From: Xanthostigma xanthostigma
Taxonomy: Eukaryota > Arthropoda > Insecta > Raphidioptera > Raphidiidae
DNA: 64,000 bases
Direction of reading: 5' to 3'
Assembly (NCBI GenBank): GCA_963575645.1
Contig: OY754465.1
Span: 28,779,501-28,843,500 of the forward strand
Shown: positions 24,493-35,841 of the stretch, piece after piece
How positions within the stretch are numbered: position 1 is the first letter of the stretch
How the letters are laid out: each line of letters begins with the position of its first letter
Position numbers and translations under genes: made by a program
The notes under the pieces: model-generated
Seen by the model: only the letters and a program-made list of their open reading frames with translations
Told to the model about the DNA's origin: nothing
Databases searched by the model: none

Positions 24493-24769
24493 CAAGGGCG
24501 TAGATATTTTATTTATCTGGGGGGGGGGTGAAGCAAAAAATTAATATTTTTTTAAGTTCTTTTAATATCACACAAGAATACTCACAAAAGAACATATCAT
24601 GCAAAATAATTTTTTCCAAACCAAATTTACAAATTTTTTTTCAAGAAGTGTTTCTAAATTTTATTTTTTAGTCAGGTATTCGTATTCTTTTCAATTTTAC
24701 TTTTTTATAATTATGATCCTGGGGGGGTAATTACTCCCTTTACCCCCCCCCCTCTTATCTACGCCCTGG
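24493..24769. mobile_element. hAT-like MITE (277 bp)
   Basis: The terminal inverted repeats are CAAGGGCGTAGATA at the left and, inverted, CCAGGGCGTAGATAAGAG at the right, each running into a G tract. An exact 8-bp duplication, CTTATAAT, flanks it (24485-24492 and 24770-24777), as expected for hAT transposition. It has no coding capacity. Confidence 0.85.
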
Positions 24770-26775
24770 CTTATAATACCTCTAACAATAAATTATTATT
24801 ATTATTATACTTTGTTTTCTCTTTAAACACTGCAAAAAATTGTCTCCCTCAGATTGTGCATTTTCCCGGTATTAATTAGTTAGTCTTTTATCTGCCTATG
24901 TTCTATGAAGCACTGCATGCAAGTGACTGAATACATCATGTACATTGAAATGCACAGACACAATGAAATGGTTTTCACTCGCATAGTACCCAACCATTCG
25001 AGAAAGAGATTCTAGTGTTTAATAAACATGAAAATGATCTATTGCTATTAAATTGCCAAACCCTTACCGGCGATAAATTTAATTTAATAAATATTGAGTA
25101 TCTACAAAATAATATTTTTCTTTTCTTTTACGGAAACGGGTGCAAAACCTGAATCGGTGAGTTTTATCAATTTTTCAAGTTTTAAATTAATTAGTAACTT
25201 TTCTAGAACATAAGAGTGGTGGTGTAGGAATTTGGTGTAAAGAGAATTTAAATACTAAACCTGTTGACCTATCCCAATACTGTATTGAGAAAAACTTTGA
25301 AATATGTGGCCTCACTTAGAGACCTTCTTCTGATAAATAGATCGTAATACTTACTGTGTATAGATCACCTAGTGGCGTTTTTAATACGTTTTGCTACTAT
25401 GATTTTAGAATATCTATTTCAACCGGGCATATCTATTTTCATAGGAGGAGACTTTAATCTAGATCCGGAAAGAGATATTCGTGATAATACAGTCTTATGT
25501 GATATTTTTTGTGGCTACGGTGTTTGCAACATGATTTCAGATCCAACTAGAGGCAAATATCCTATAGATCATATAATTTGTAAGCGCAAACATTTCGGAA
25601 AGAAGTGTTGTTTTAGAAAACTGTATCTCTGATCACAATATTAATGACTTTAAATAAATGTTTATACTCTGAAGAAAAAATTACCTTCTTTAGTAGAGAC
25701 TTTCGTCCAGAGAAAATTCATGCATTTTTTACTGATCTTAAAGAAGACAACTGGGAATCACTACATGAAAATGCCAATTTTAATAACTATTTTAATAAAT
25801 TTTATGAACTATTACTATATTATTTTAATCTTCACTTTCCAGCGAAAAAAAAAATCAAATTATGTAAGAATTGCTCAAAATTAGTGGGTAAATGGCAGTA
25901 TTAAAATATCTAGTAATAACTTGATAGATTTATTTTTATTGTAGAAGAAATATCCTGTATTGGTACCGGCTTACAGTACAGCTAAAAGTAAGGATACTTA
26001 TCTTGTGACTGAAACGAAAAGACAATTTTATTAAAATAAAATTACCAATTCTGATAATAATCCATCCAAAACCACCTGGAGAATCATTAATACGTTTTCG
26101 AAAAATAAAAATAGTAACACTAATTTTAATATAAAATTAAATGAAACTACTGTTGAAGATCTTTACCTAGTAGCTAATAATTTTAATATAATAATATTAA
26201 ATGCTTCTTTGGATATCTTAAAATCTGTCTCAAATCCAAAAAAATACTGTTGATACAGTTTCATGAGCCAAATAGTTTTTTTTTTGTTACCGTTTACAGA
26301 GGCCGAAATTTTAGAAATTATTAGGAATAGGATAAAAAGAAAAAGAACAGTAAATACTGATGAACTTCCAAATCTTTTGTTTTGCGAAATTGCGAACGCT
26401 ATCGTGGTACTACTGACATATTTAGTAAACTTGTCTTTTCAACAGGGCACTTTTCCCGAAATACTTAAATTATGCAAAGTTATACCCCTTCATAAAAAAG
26501 GTGATGATCCGTTAATCGATAACTTTAGACCTATTGCCATATCTTCGGTTATATCAAAAACTTTTGAATATGTATTGTTACAACGCTTAGAACGTTTTCT
26601 TAAAAAAATCAATAAATCAGTTTCGTTTTAAAAATAATCGATCAACAACAATGGCCTTTCAGTCTTTTTATGAACGGGTTGTAGCCTATTTAGATCTAGG
26701 TGAGTACCCGACAGGTATCTTTTGTGACCTAGCAGAGCATTCGACTGTGTCAATCATGACCCAGACCAACTTCTA

Positions 26776-27251
26776 TTAAAATAAAATATAGTTTAAAAAA
26801 AACTAAAAAACACGCTTTATATCGGACTAAAAAGTAAAAATAATTGTTTTAAAATAAGCTTAAAAAGCGTGGGGCGCTTTGTTCCACATTTTCGTACATC
26901 GAGCGCCCAACGCTTTTTAAGCTTATTTTAAAACAATTATTTTTACTTTTTAGTCCGATATAAAGCGTGTTTTTTAGTTTTTTTTAAACTATATTTTATT
27001 TTTCACTTTTTAGTTTGAGGATCTATAAAAGAATTTATTAATCCTGGGGGTCCTAATAAGGATAATGGGAAACTGTTATCAAATTATTGCATTGTCATCG
27101 GTCCTTGATACGTATGCAAAGTTTCAAATTAATCAGACTTCGGGAAATTGGTGAAAATTATGCTCAAAGATTCCGTTACGGACATACATACATAGTTAGT
27201 TACATACATACATAGTTAGTTACAACCCAAACTAATATAAAGCGTTTAATA
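26776..27251 (-). mobile_element. Hairpin-tailed repeat, family P (copy 2)
   Basis: This is an inverted copy of 8695-9322. The hairpin comes first (26780-27003, with AAGCGTGGGGCGC and GCGCCCAACGCTT), followed by one copy of the internal unit (27041-27178), ACATACATAGTTAGTTAC, and CCAAACTAATATAAAGCGTT. It is inserted within the LINE-4 reverse transcriptase, just after FDCVNHDPDQLLLK. It has one internal unit where copy 1 has two. Confidence 0.85.
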
Positions 27252-27394
27252 TAGAATTATATTCGTATTTTAATTGGAATGCTTTAATTTTTTTTTTTTT
27301 TAAATTATTCAAATTTGTTATTTTTTAAAGTTTTGTAATTTATTAAATAAACTCATGTTTACTAAAATTTTTTTGCAACATTTTTTATCGGTCA

Positions 27395-28125
27395 GAATTA
27401 ATGTCCTGGGGGTCCTAATAAGGATAATGGGAAACTGTTATCAAATTATTGCATTGTCATCGGTCCTTGATACGTATGCAAAGTTTCAAATTAATCAGAC
27501 TTCGGGAAATTGGTGAAAATTATGCTCAAAGATTCCGTTACGGACATACATACATAGTTATTATTATTAATTATAACTATGTATGTATGTCCGTAACGGA
27601 ATCTTTGAGCATAATTTTCACCAATTTCCCGAAGTCTGATTAATTTGAAACTTTGCATACGTATCAAGGACCGATGACAATGCAATAATTTGATAACAGT
27701 TTCCCATTATCCTTATTAGGACCCCCAGGATTAAAAACTAATATAAAGCGTTTAATTATTAATCCTGGGGGTCCTAATAAGGATAATGGGAAACTGTTAT
27801 CAAATTATTGCATTGTCATCGGTCCTTGATACGTATGCAAAGTTTCAAATTAATCAGACTTCGGGAAATTGGTGAAAATTATGCTCAAAGATTCCGTTAC
27901 GGACATACATACATAGTTACAACCCAAACTAATTAATCCTGGGGGTCCTAATAAGGATAATGGGAAACTGTTATCAAATTATTGCATTGTCATCGGTCCT
28001 TGATACGTATGCAAAGTTTCAAATTAATCAGACTTCGGGAAATTGGTGAAAATTATGCTCAAAGATTCCGTTAGTACATACATACATAGTTACAACCCAA
28101 ACTAATATAAAGCGTTTAATAATTA
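27395..28125. repeat. Satellite-like array of the family P internal unit
   Basis: Four units of about 155-165 bp lie at about 27402-27560 (+), 27569-27735 (-), 27763-27920 (+) and 27934-28095 (+). Each carries CCTGGGGGTCCTAATAAGG, TTGATACGTATGCAAAGTTT and ATTCCGTTACGGACATAC or a variant. The first two face each other around a TTATTATTATTAATTATAA centre. Fragments of the family P end (AACCCAAACTAATATAAAGC) separate some units. The near-identity of the units points to recent spread. Confidence 0.85.
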
Positions 28126-28581
28126 GAACATGTTATCAGAGGTGAACCTTTAAGTTGGTTAGAAAGTTTCCTTAAAAATAGACGACAGTATGTTGAAGTG
28201 CCATACTACACAAACAAACTGGTGTCAGAAACCGGATCTTTTCTGATATTTTAAATATTGGGACAGGTGTCCCGCAGGGTTTTGTCGTGGGTGCTCGTGC
28301 TCTTCACATTATATATTAATGACGTCGAATTGCACTTGGGTGAAAAGGTCTCTGTCACTATGTATGCTGATGACACCTCATTTATATTATCTGACAAGGC
28401 CTCAATTGTAGTTGATGAAAAATGCAACAGTGTCTAGAAAGACTTTTGTGCTAATTTCCTTTATCTAAATAGCAGCAAAACAAATTACATGCGCAGTACA
28501 GGGCCAATCTAGATATTTCTCTAAAGATAAATAATAATATATCTAGAGCTAAACATATTAAGTTTCTAGGTTAACATATAT

Positions 28582-30012
28582 TATAGGCTGGTGCCAAAAC
28601 GAATTTTTAACGCTAAAAAAAAAAAAAAAAATAGCAGGCAAGGACCAGGTGGAAAATGTTGTTGAGGCTCCAACTTTAAGGGAAAAAACAATTTAAACAC
28701 GAAAACATTCAAAATGGTGAAATGGGGGTGCAATTTATAAGTTGAAGACGGTTTTCTGCGATTTACGACAAAACGTGACCTCTTAGCGGAAATTGTTCTA
28801 CACAAAAGTTGTAGATGGTAAAAAAATCTAAAACTTTTGTACCAAACACTTTTCGACATAACCTCAAATGAACCGTCAAAATGGCGAAAAACCGGTTTTT
28901 CAGTATTTAATTTTTTTCTCGCGTAAAAATAATTTAATTTGCATGAAAATTTGTGAAAGTATGTATTTTTTTATCTTAAATAAGCATGATTTTTTTGCAG
29001 TTCAGAATACGACTATTTTTGGAGTTATCTACATTTTTCGAAAAAAACACCCTTATTTTCCACGAACAATTGTCTTGATGTTTTTTTGTATTTCGAAGGT
29101 CTATAAGTGGTCATTTTAATCTTTGAAATGTCTACTTTAAAATGGTCTATGTAAGTTGGTGGTTTATTTATCGTTAAACTACTTAAAATTGCGAAAAACC
29201 GAAAAGTCTTTCTGTCGTGTATATGCTGTGATAAGGTAAATATTTTACAGTAGTATTGTAACTATAGATACTTAACAAATTTAATCGTTTGGTTCAGTCT
29301 AGCAAACTGAGATTTGACAACAAATACACATGATTTGTTAAGTATCTATAGTTACAGTACTACTCTAAAATATTTACCTTATCACAGCATATACACAACA
29401 GAAAGACGTTTTTTCGGTTTTTCGCAATTTTAAGTAGTTTAACGATAAATAAACCACCAACTTACATAGACCATTTTAAAGTAGACATTTCAAAGATTAA
29501 AATGACCACTTATAGAACTTCGAAATACAAAAAAACATCAAGACAATTGTTCGTGGAAAATAAGGGTTTTTTTCGAAAAATGTACATAACTCCGAAAATA
29601 GTCGTATTCTGAACTGCAAAAAAATCATGCTTATTTAAGATAAAAAAAGACATACTTTCACAAATTTTCATGCAAATTAAATTATTTTTACGCGAGAAAA
29701 AAATTAAATACTGAAAAATCTGTTTTTCGCCATTTTGACGGTTCATTTGAGGTTATGTCGAAAAGTGTTTGGTACAAAAGTTTTAGATTTTTTTACCATC
29801 TACAACTTTTGTGTAGAACAATTTCCGCTAAGAGGTCACGTTTAGTCGTAAATCGCAGAAAACCGCCTTCAACCCCTAAATTGCACCCCCATTTCACCAT
29901 TTTGAATGTTTTCGTGTTTAAATTGTTTTTTCCCTTAAAGTTGGAGCCTCAACAACATTTTCCACCTGTTCCTTGCCTGCTATTTTTTTTTTTCAAAAAA
30001 GTATAGGCATTA
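28582..30012. mobile_element. Foldback element, family R (copy 1)
   Basis: The arms are about 28582-29275 and 29330-30010. The outer ends are TATAGGCTGGTGCC and GGCATTAGCCTATTA. Each arm holds AGCAGGCAAGGACC and, near the middle, two short head-to-head ORFs (MSKSVWYKSFRFFYH and MNRQNGEKPVFQYL). These are seen again in the other arm and in the copy at 37437-39570. I do not recognise either ORF as a protein. The element interrupts LINE-4 just after its YADD region. Confidence 0.9.
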
Positions 30013-30667
30013 GCCTATTATAGATGAAAATCTAAATTGAACTATCCATTGTAAAACAGTTACTAGTAAACTAAATTCTATATATTATTAATTATTCATG
30101 AATATGAGAAATATCTTAGATCGGCAACAACTGATACGCCTGTATTATGTACAGGTGTACTCGAGATTGAAATATGGCATTTGTTTCTGGCCTTCTTCAA
30201 CGTTAGCCTCAAATGTATATTTTATTGCTCAGAAGAGGATTGTCAGATGTATAGGTGGGGTGCCTCACTCTCAGTCAAATTCGTGCAGGGATCTTTTCAA
30301 AAAATTAAAAATTCTAACTCTAACGTCAGTTTTAATATATGAATTGTATATGTTTTTAAAAATAAGGATAAATATGCTCTTGGCTCTGATACCCACAATA
30401 TAAATACCCGTCAAAAAAACAGCTTACGAGTACCCTACAGTTGCTTAAATTGTAAGCAAAAAGTCCCTTGCATTCTTAAACGTTACCATTTTTTAATAAG
30501 CTGCCTGAAAATGTGAAATCAGCCGCACATATTTACTAAACTCTTAAAAAGATATTTGCTGGAAAGTTCTTTTTATAGTATTGATGAATTGTGATCCAGA
30601 CATACATTTGACGCTTTTAACATTGTATACTGTAGTCTTAAAATTTTATTATTATTATTATTATTAC

Positions 30668-30964
30668 TAGATAATGTAATCTGTATCTGTACTATGAAGC
30701 ACTGTATGCAGGTGGCTATCTCAAGACTGATAATCGGAATCGAGAGCAAATTCGTTTAAGAGTTCAAACATTCATTCATTCACATTTTGTATTTTTATAA
30801 TACATCATGTGAAGAAATAATTTCGAATGAATCATTCGATTATCAAAATCACTCGAATAGCAACCTTTCAATTTTTAAAATCAACGATTATTTTCAGTTC
30901 CAGTTACCACAAGCTTGTACGTGAAATCAAGCCTGCATACTAAATTTCAGCGTTCTAGCATTTC
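30668..30964. other. Unassigned spacer
   Basis: This follows the LINE-4 tail. ATGAAGCACTGNATGCANG is shared with 24906-24925, which suggests both segments flanked related LINE copies. A fragment of module H lies at 30920-30956. There is no gene. Confidence 0.4.
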
Positions 30965-31572
30965 CAGGGCTGGATTTAGGGGAGGGCAACCGGGGCTACA
31001 GCCCCGGAGCCTCCACAAAAGAGGGGCCACCACAATAGAGACTTCGGAAAAAAAAAACAAATTCAGACTAGTAAACACTAGTAAACAACTTTTCCTTTGA
31101 TGTTTTTTTTTCGCGTTTTACCTTTACCTACAGTACTTTGTACAAACATGATTATATTAAATATTAACAGAAATCATCGATCTATATTTGTTCACTCTAA
31201 TCAGGAAATCAATAAAATATTAAAATCTCAAATGGCCCTGATATGCACTTGCAATTTACTACCCATCTTGAGGGAGTATCCCAATGGCTGAGTGGGGTGG
31301 TACTCGACCGCTGCCTCGGAGGTTGGGTACCTATTCGATTCCGTGTCTCGACTCTTTATTTTTGTTCTATCAATTATAATATATGTAATTTACATTAGCT
31401 TAAAATGGATTACCGCAAAGTAACGCCTGATTCAATTTTTATTATTTTATTATTTTTTATTGGAAAACTCGACTGAAAAAAATTGTCCATTTTATTTGGA
31501 AAATAATTTGGGGCCAGGGGGCCTCCACTTCTTTGTTGCCCCGAGGCCTCCAGACCTCTAAATCCGGCACTG
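30965..31572. mobile_element. hAT-like MITE (608 bp) carrying a tRNA-like segment
   Basis: The ends are inverted: CAGGGCTGGATTTAGGGG at the left and, inverted, CAGTGCCGGATTTAGAGG at the right, both going into GGGGC-rich sequence. The flanks AGCATTTC (30957-30964) and AGCATGTC (31573-31580) differ at one of 8 positions and look like a hAT target duplication. No transposase is present. Confidence 0.8.
31274..31355 (+). repeat. tRNA-derived (SINE-like) promoter segment
   Basis: TGGCTGAGTGG at 31285-31295 is a perfect RNA polymerase III A box. TATTCGATTCC about 40 bp downstream is a near-match to the B box. The context (TATCCCAATGGCTGAGTGG, CTCGACCGCTGCCTCGGAG) reads like a tRNA of the Ser/Leu type in decay. 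It lies inside the hAT-like MITE. Confidence 0.55.
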
Positions 31573-31584
31573 AGCATGTCAGAT

Positions 31585-31985
31585 CATTAGAAGTCTGTAT
31601 CCTTCCACTTTGAGGGGTTGGAGGGAGGAAATCAGAGAATTTTTAATTTTCTTGTTACTTGCACGTCAAACTGAGACGTCAAACTGAGTCTGCATACCTT
31701 TCAGCTTTCTATAACTACGGAACTATAGAAGTTTTTAATCTCTCACTTGGAGCAGGAACATCAAATTTTTTTTAATTTTCTCGTTGGTTGTACCCACTTG
31801 AAACCCAGTCTGCCTACCAACTTTCAGCTTTCTAGTCTGCATTTATCCATTTTGAGCGGTTGGAAGGGGGAAATCACAGATTTTTTAATTCTCTGATTAC
31901 TTGAACGTGAAACCCAGCCTGCATACAAATTTCATGTTTGTGGACTACAGGAAGTATCCTAAATGTTTTGATGATTATAAGTGAG
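31585..31985 (+). repeat. Tandem run of module H (about three units)
   Basis: Diverged units of about 110-130 bp each hold a CTTTCAGCTTTCTA-like string and an AACCCAGNCTGC string, with AATTTTNTCNTTACTTG between them. They are related to 20536-20665. The run ends GATTATAAGTGAGTGATGAA. It is not coding. Confidence 0.6.
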
Positions 31986-32109
31986 TGATGAAATCAATAA
32001 ACTTTACGTATTAATAAAATCTAAATTAGGACGGCCGCATAAAACTAAAAAGGTACGTTACATAAGTTTAGTAACTTCGTCCTATTATAAAAATTTGAGA
32101 CCTGAATAC

Positions 32110-32400
32110 TTAGACAGATCGAACTTAAGAGAGCTCAAAAACACGCCAAATTATTTCGAGAAAACGTATGCTAGGCAGGACTCGACTTAATTGGGGGGTG
32201 CACTGCCGTGCACCCAGACAGATCCTGAAGATTTGAAACGTGAAGTGTTATCCGGCAGACCGGACCGAACTTACGAGAGTTCAAAAATAAACCGAATCGT
32301 TTCGAGAAAACGTATACCTACTGGGCAGTGCTCGACGTGGTTGGCGGGTGCATTGCCGTGCAACTAGACATTTTTTTAATCCTTGTTTGTAATTAAGTGG
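32110..32400 (+). repeat. Two-copy tandem repeat (about 150 bp)
   Basis: GAACTTAAGAGAGCTCAAAAA through GCACTGCCGTGCACCCAGAC is repeated as GAACTTACGAGAGTTCAAAAA through GCATTGCCGTGCAACTAGAC (32112-32220 and 32262-32366). Both hold TTTCGAGAAAACGTAT. The function is unknown. Confidence 0.65.
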
Positions 32401-32414
32401 AAGGATATAAAAAG

Positions 32415-34855
32415 TCGACCAATTATGAGTCGGACTTGCGCACCGAGGGTTCCGTGCAAACTTGTATGTATGTAAATAGTTCGTCCATCATGGGAATCCA
32501 GTCATGAAGATTTTTTTCGCTTTGCCGTTGGAAAACTGTTGTCCCCATACATCGACATAGGTCGTGGTCAGTTTCGCAAGTAAGTGTATGTATAATTGCA
32601 ATGAGTTCAGATGGACTACCCGAACTGTAATGTATACCGTGACTATATCTGATATCCTAACGGTCGTACCGTGCTATATATCAGGGCTCTCATAATTGTA
32701 TTTTAATAAATGTTCGAGTATACTGTTGTATAAACGCATCGTTAGCGGACGCTTGTTTTTTATTAGAACTGTTACTGTGTTTTGGTTCGAGTATGTATAA
32801 GTAGTATTAGCCCAGTCGGTGGAGACAATTTTAAACCAAAAGCTCCAGAAATTCGCAAACAGACTCAAATTTTTTTTATGAGTAGTTTAAAGTGTACTGA
32901 TTGAAATAGAAAAAAGTTCATTCGTCTATCGATTTCCCAAAGTCAAAAAAAATTTTGAAAAAAATTTTTATTTTCAAAATTCTTGAATATTTTAAGCTGG
33001 GATAAAGATAAAGATAAATAAAAAATACTGCCTTGCAGGGGACGCTTTTTTCTATAAAAAAGATATCTTGTACTTTTTTCGTCAGAGCTATAGTTTACCT
33101 GGAAAAAAATCGGAAAGTTAGTAAGTCATCTTGCGTCGGCAAACAAGCAAATAAATCACTTTGCAGAAGCAAGAATCATTAAATTTTACTAAAATGTTTA
33201 TAACACTATTTGTCTAGAAATGCATATTCTAAATATTCCAAATATATTAACAAAAAAATATGCATAAACGTTTCAATCCGGATTTGGACCTTCTTCAGAA
33301 CTGATCTAAAAAATAAAAAATAATTAATATTTAAGGATGTGTATAAGGTCAAATTGTGTAGTACATCTAATTAAATTTTTAAAATCATAAATATATAAAA
33401 ATTTTCATTTGCGAAGACTTTGTGTTAATTTTAATGATTTTATAAAATCTTTCAAAATTATTAATGATTATCCAAATAATGAAAAAATAATAACAAACAA
33501 TTTTTTATTAAGTAGTCATGGAAAAATTGGTCGATAATTTTATTTATTAAAGAGTTCTAATCAGACGTTAATCAAAGATTTGTTTACCTGTTTTAATTTC
33601 CATTGTATTTTTTACCTAGATACTTTCTTACCTAGCCACATATCACATTCTATTCCTTGAGTATTTATCTTAGTAATGTAATAGTATGAAATTTTATATT
33701 CAACGATATAAAAAGATACAGACGAAAAACCAAAAAAATGTCTGTTTTCTCTTTATGGATGAAAAATCGTTAATATTAAAAAAATTTGAAAACTTAACAA
33801 ATTTATACTTAGTGATTCTTAATACACTTAATTATACCTACGATTTAAAAAAATATACATTGAAATCCGTTAAGTTTTCATCGTGTTACAGAGGTTTAAA
33901 AATATTTTTTCCAGTGAATTCAAGATTCCGAAAAAATTGAAAATAGTAACAAGGGTCGTATTTAATAACGAGATAAGATTTATGGTCAGGAATTTTTATT
34001 TATGAAAAAGAACATCTAAAGAATAGTTTACCATGTTCAAAAAAAATTTACGACTTTTCCTTATGTTTAAAAAAAAATATTATTGCAACGTTCGATTTTC
34101 GATTCAAATATATATCTATACTTGCATTTTTATACATGATATTTTATTCAAAAAAAAAAATTAACTACACCATTGAAAAGTTCAGATTTTCTACTTGAAG
34201 ATAGGCTATTTGAATTTTTATTTTATTACTCTATAAGTATGTAAAATATTATAATTCAATACGCCGGACATGAAAAAGTAGGTTCTCGCATGGCTAGCCG
34301 AGCATCCTGCGCGTAAAATAGATACATAGTTTATCGAATTTTTTGCGGGCAAACTATAAGTCGGACGAAAAAAGTATAAGATATCTTTTTTATAGAAAAA
34401 AATGTCTTCTACAACGTGGTATTTTTTATTTCTTCCTATCTTTTTTAAATTTCAAAATATCAAAGAATTTTGAAAATCAAAATGATTTTCAATTTTTTTT
34501 TTTATTTTGGGAAATCGATAGACGAATGAACTTTTTTTTATTTCAATCAGTACACTTTAAACTACTTATTAAAAAAAAATTCAGCCTGTTTGCGAATTTC
34601 TGGAGCTTTTTATCTCCACCGATTGGACTATATAGAATATATTGTATATAAAAAAAAATATTAAAAAAATTGGTTTTTCAATATTTGTTGTTAGAGCGGC
34701 AATAGAAATACACACTCTGTGAAAATTTCAACTCTCTACCTATTACGGTTCATGAGATACAGCCCGCTGACAGACAGACGGACGGACAGACAGCAGAGGC
34801 TTAGTAGTAGGGCCCCGTTGGGCACCCTTCGGGTACGGACCCTAAAAACCATAAA
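32415..34855 (+). mobile_element. Family G repeat with long inverted arms
   Basis: The start ATGAGTCGGACTTGCGCACC with GGGTTCCGTGC and the end GAGATACAGCCCGCTGACAG, GACGGACGGACAGACAG, GGGTACGGACCCTAAAAACC are the two ends of a repeat type widespread in insects. Inside, 32805-33125 and 34335-34640 are inverted copies: GCTCCAGAAATTCGCAAACAG mirrors GTTTGCGAATTTCTGGAGC. A family D segment sits at 33265-33582. The other 36 kb fragments match its two ends. No credible ORF was seen. Confidence 0.6.
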
Positions 34856-35541
34856 ATTGGTTTACATTATTTGCTTATGTATGCGGAATAGTTCAAGTTT
34901 ATCAAATGTTGATGCTATATTATTGAGTGTAGGTATTTTTTTAAATTTTTAATCAATAAAACGATAATATTTATTTCCACTGGAATGTAAAATATAACAC
35001 TTCAATATATGTATTTAACTATCAATTCCCACTAAATTTGAATAAACTAATATTTACAAACAGACAAAAATAATTTTTTGAATGCATAATATAGGTACCT
35101 ATGTATTGATTTTTTTGTCAAGAAGACGCATGCGTTACACAAATACATTGTTGTACACATATAGAGCAGCAGTCAAGCACAGTTATTCTTGCTGATAACG
35201 TATAAAACTGAATAATTCAGTTTGTATGGTTAAAGTTGCATTGAATAATAAAGCATAATAAATATTTATGACTGCTAAAAGTGATAAAAAATTGTAAATT
35301 TATATTTTTTGTTATTTTCTTTTTATACTAAAATGTTGAGAAGTTCTGGTTAATAGGAAATGTAAATAGGTTCTGCAGACAAAACAACTTACAATCCAGT
35401 CTGTAGCAAACTGACATTAATGGGTGTGATACTTCGGGATCGCTAGCAGTTTGTTGTATTATAATATCATTTTGGGTTGTTATTTTAGACAGTCCGGATT
35501 AAATATACTGTTTACGTGCTACGCGCATATTGTTCACTAAA
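34856..35541 (+). promoter_or_regulatory. Upstream region of GABA transaminase (no firm promoter)
   Basis: This AT-rich stretch precedes the start codon. TTGTTATTTTAG at 35477-35488 could be a splice acceptor for a coding exon starting at 35489, which would imply a non-coding first exon further upstream. I cannot identify a TATA box or transcription start with confidence. Confidence 0.3.
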
Positions 35542-35602
35542 ATGTTACACAAAACAATGAAGACTAGCTCGCTATTAATTAAAAAAAGGCAAATTATATT
35601 AG
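35542..35602 (+). CDS. Gabat: 4-aminobutyrate aminotransferase, mitochondrial, first coding exon
   Basis: GABA transaminase degrades 4-aminobutyrate in the mitochondrial matrix, with 2-oxoglutarate as amino acceptor and pyridoxal phosphate as cofactor. The ATG opens MLHKTMKTSSLLIKKRQIIL, then one base of a glycine codon before GTAAGT. The peptide is basic and free of acidic residues, as expected of a mitochondrial targeting peptide. It is assigned because it joins in phase 1 to exon 41035-41156, whose product is clearly GABA transaminase. The exon itself is too short and variable to be recognised alone. Confidence 0.8.
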
Positions 35603-35841
35603 GTAAGTACGTAATATTAGTGTTTTTAAAATAATTTCAAATAATTCGAATTCAAGCTTATAAGAAGAAATATTAGAAAAGAACTTCTGATAAAAAATTT
35701 TTTAACACAAATTCTAACACAAAAAAGACTACTTAGTATATAGTCCAGGAAAGATCTTTGGGAAATACGTAAAATCTCAAACGGCTAAAAATTTGAGTGA
35801 TCGTTCTTGGGGTTACAATAAACTATTCTGACTAAAAAGTG

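Larger units (their letters stand above)
25045..30667 (+). pseudogene. Decayed LINE with endonuclease and reverse transcriptase (LINE-4)
   Basis: Pieces of one LINE ORF2 can be followed in order. The endonuclease appears as NCQTLTGDKFN near 25060, GGVGIWCKENL near 25215, VYRSPSGVF near 25365, and GGDFNLDPERD with PIDHIICKR at 25440-25590. The RT follows: VIPLHKKGDDPLIDNFRPIA near 26480, GTGVPQG near 28260 and MYADDTSFIL near 28360. The C-terminal region is LYYVQVYSRLKYGICFWPSS near 30140. The tail is (ATT)n at 30647-30667. Numerous stops and shifts show it is dead. It is split by a family P insertion with a repeat array (26776-28125) and by a foldback (28582-30012). Confidence 0.85.

Noticed and set aside
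27449-27685. ORFs starting MHCHRSLIRMQSFKLI on both strands
   Set aside because: Artefact of two inverted units of the satellite-like array.
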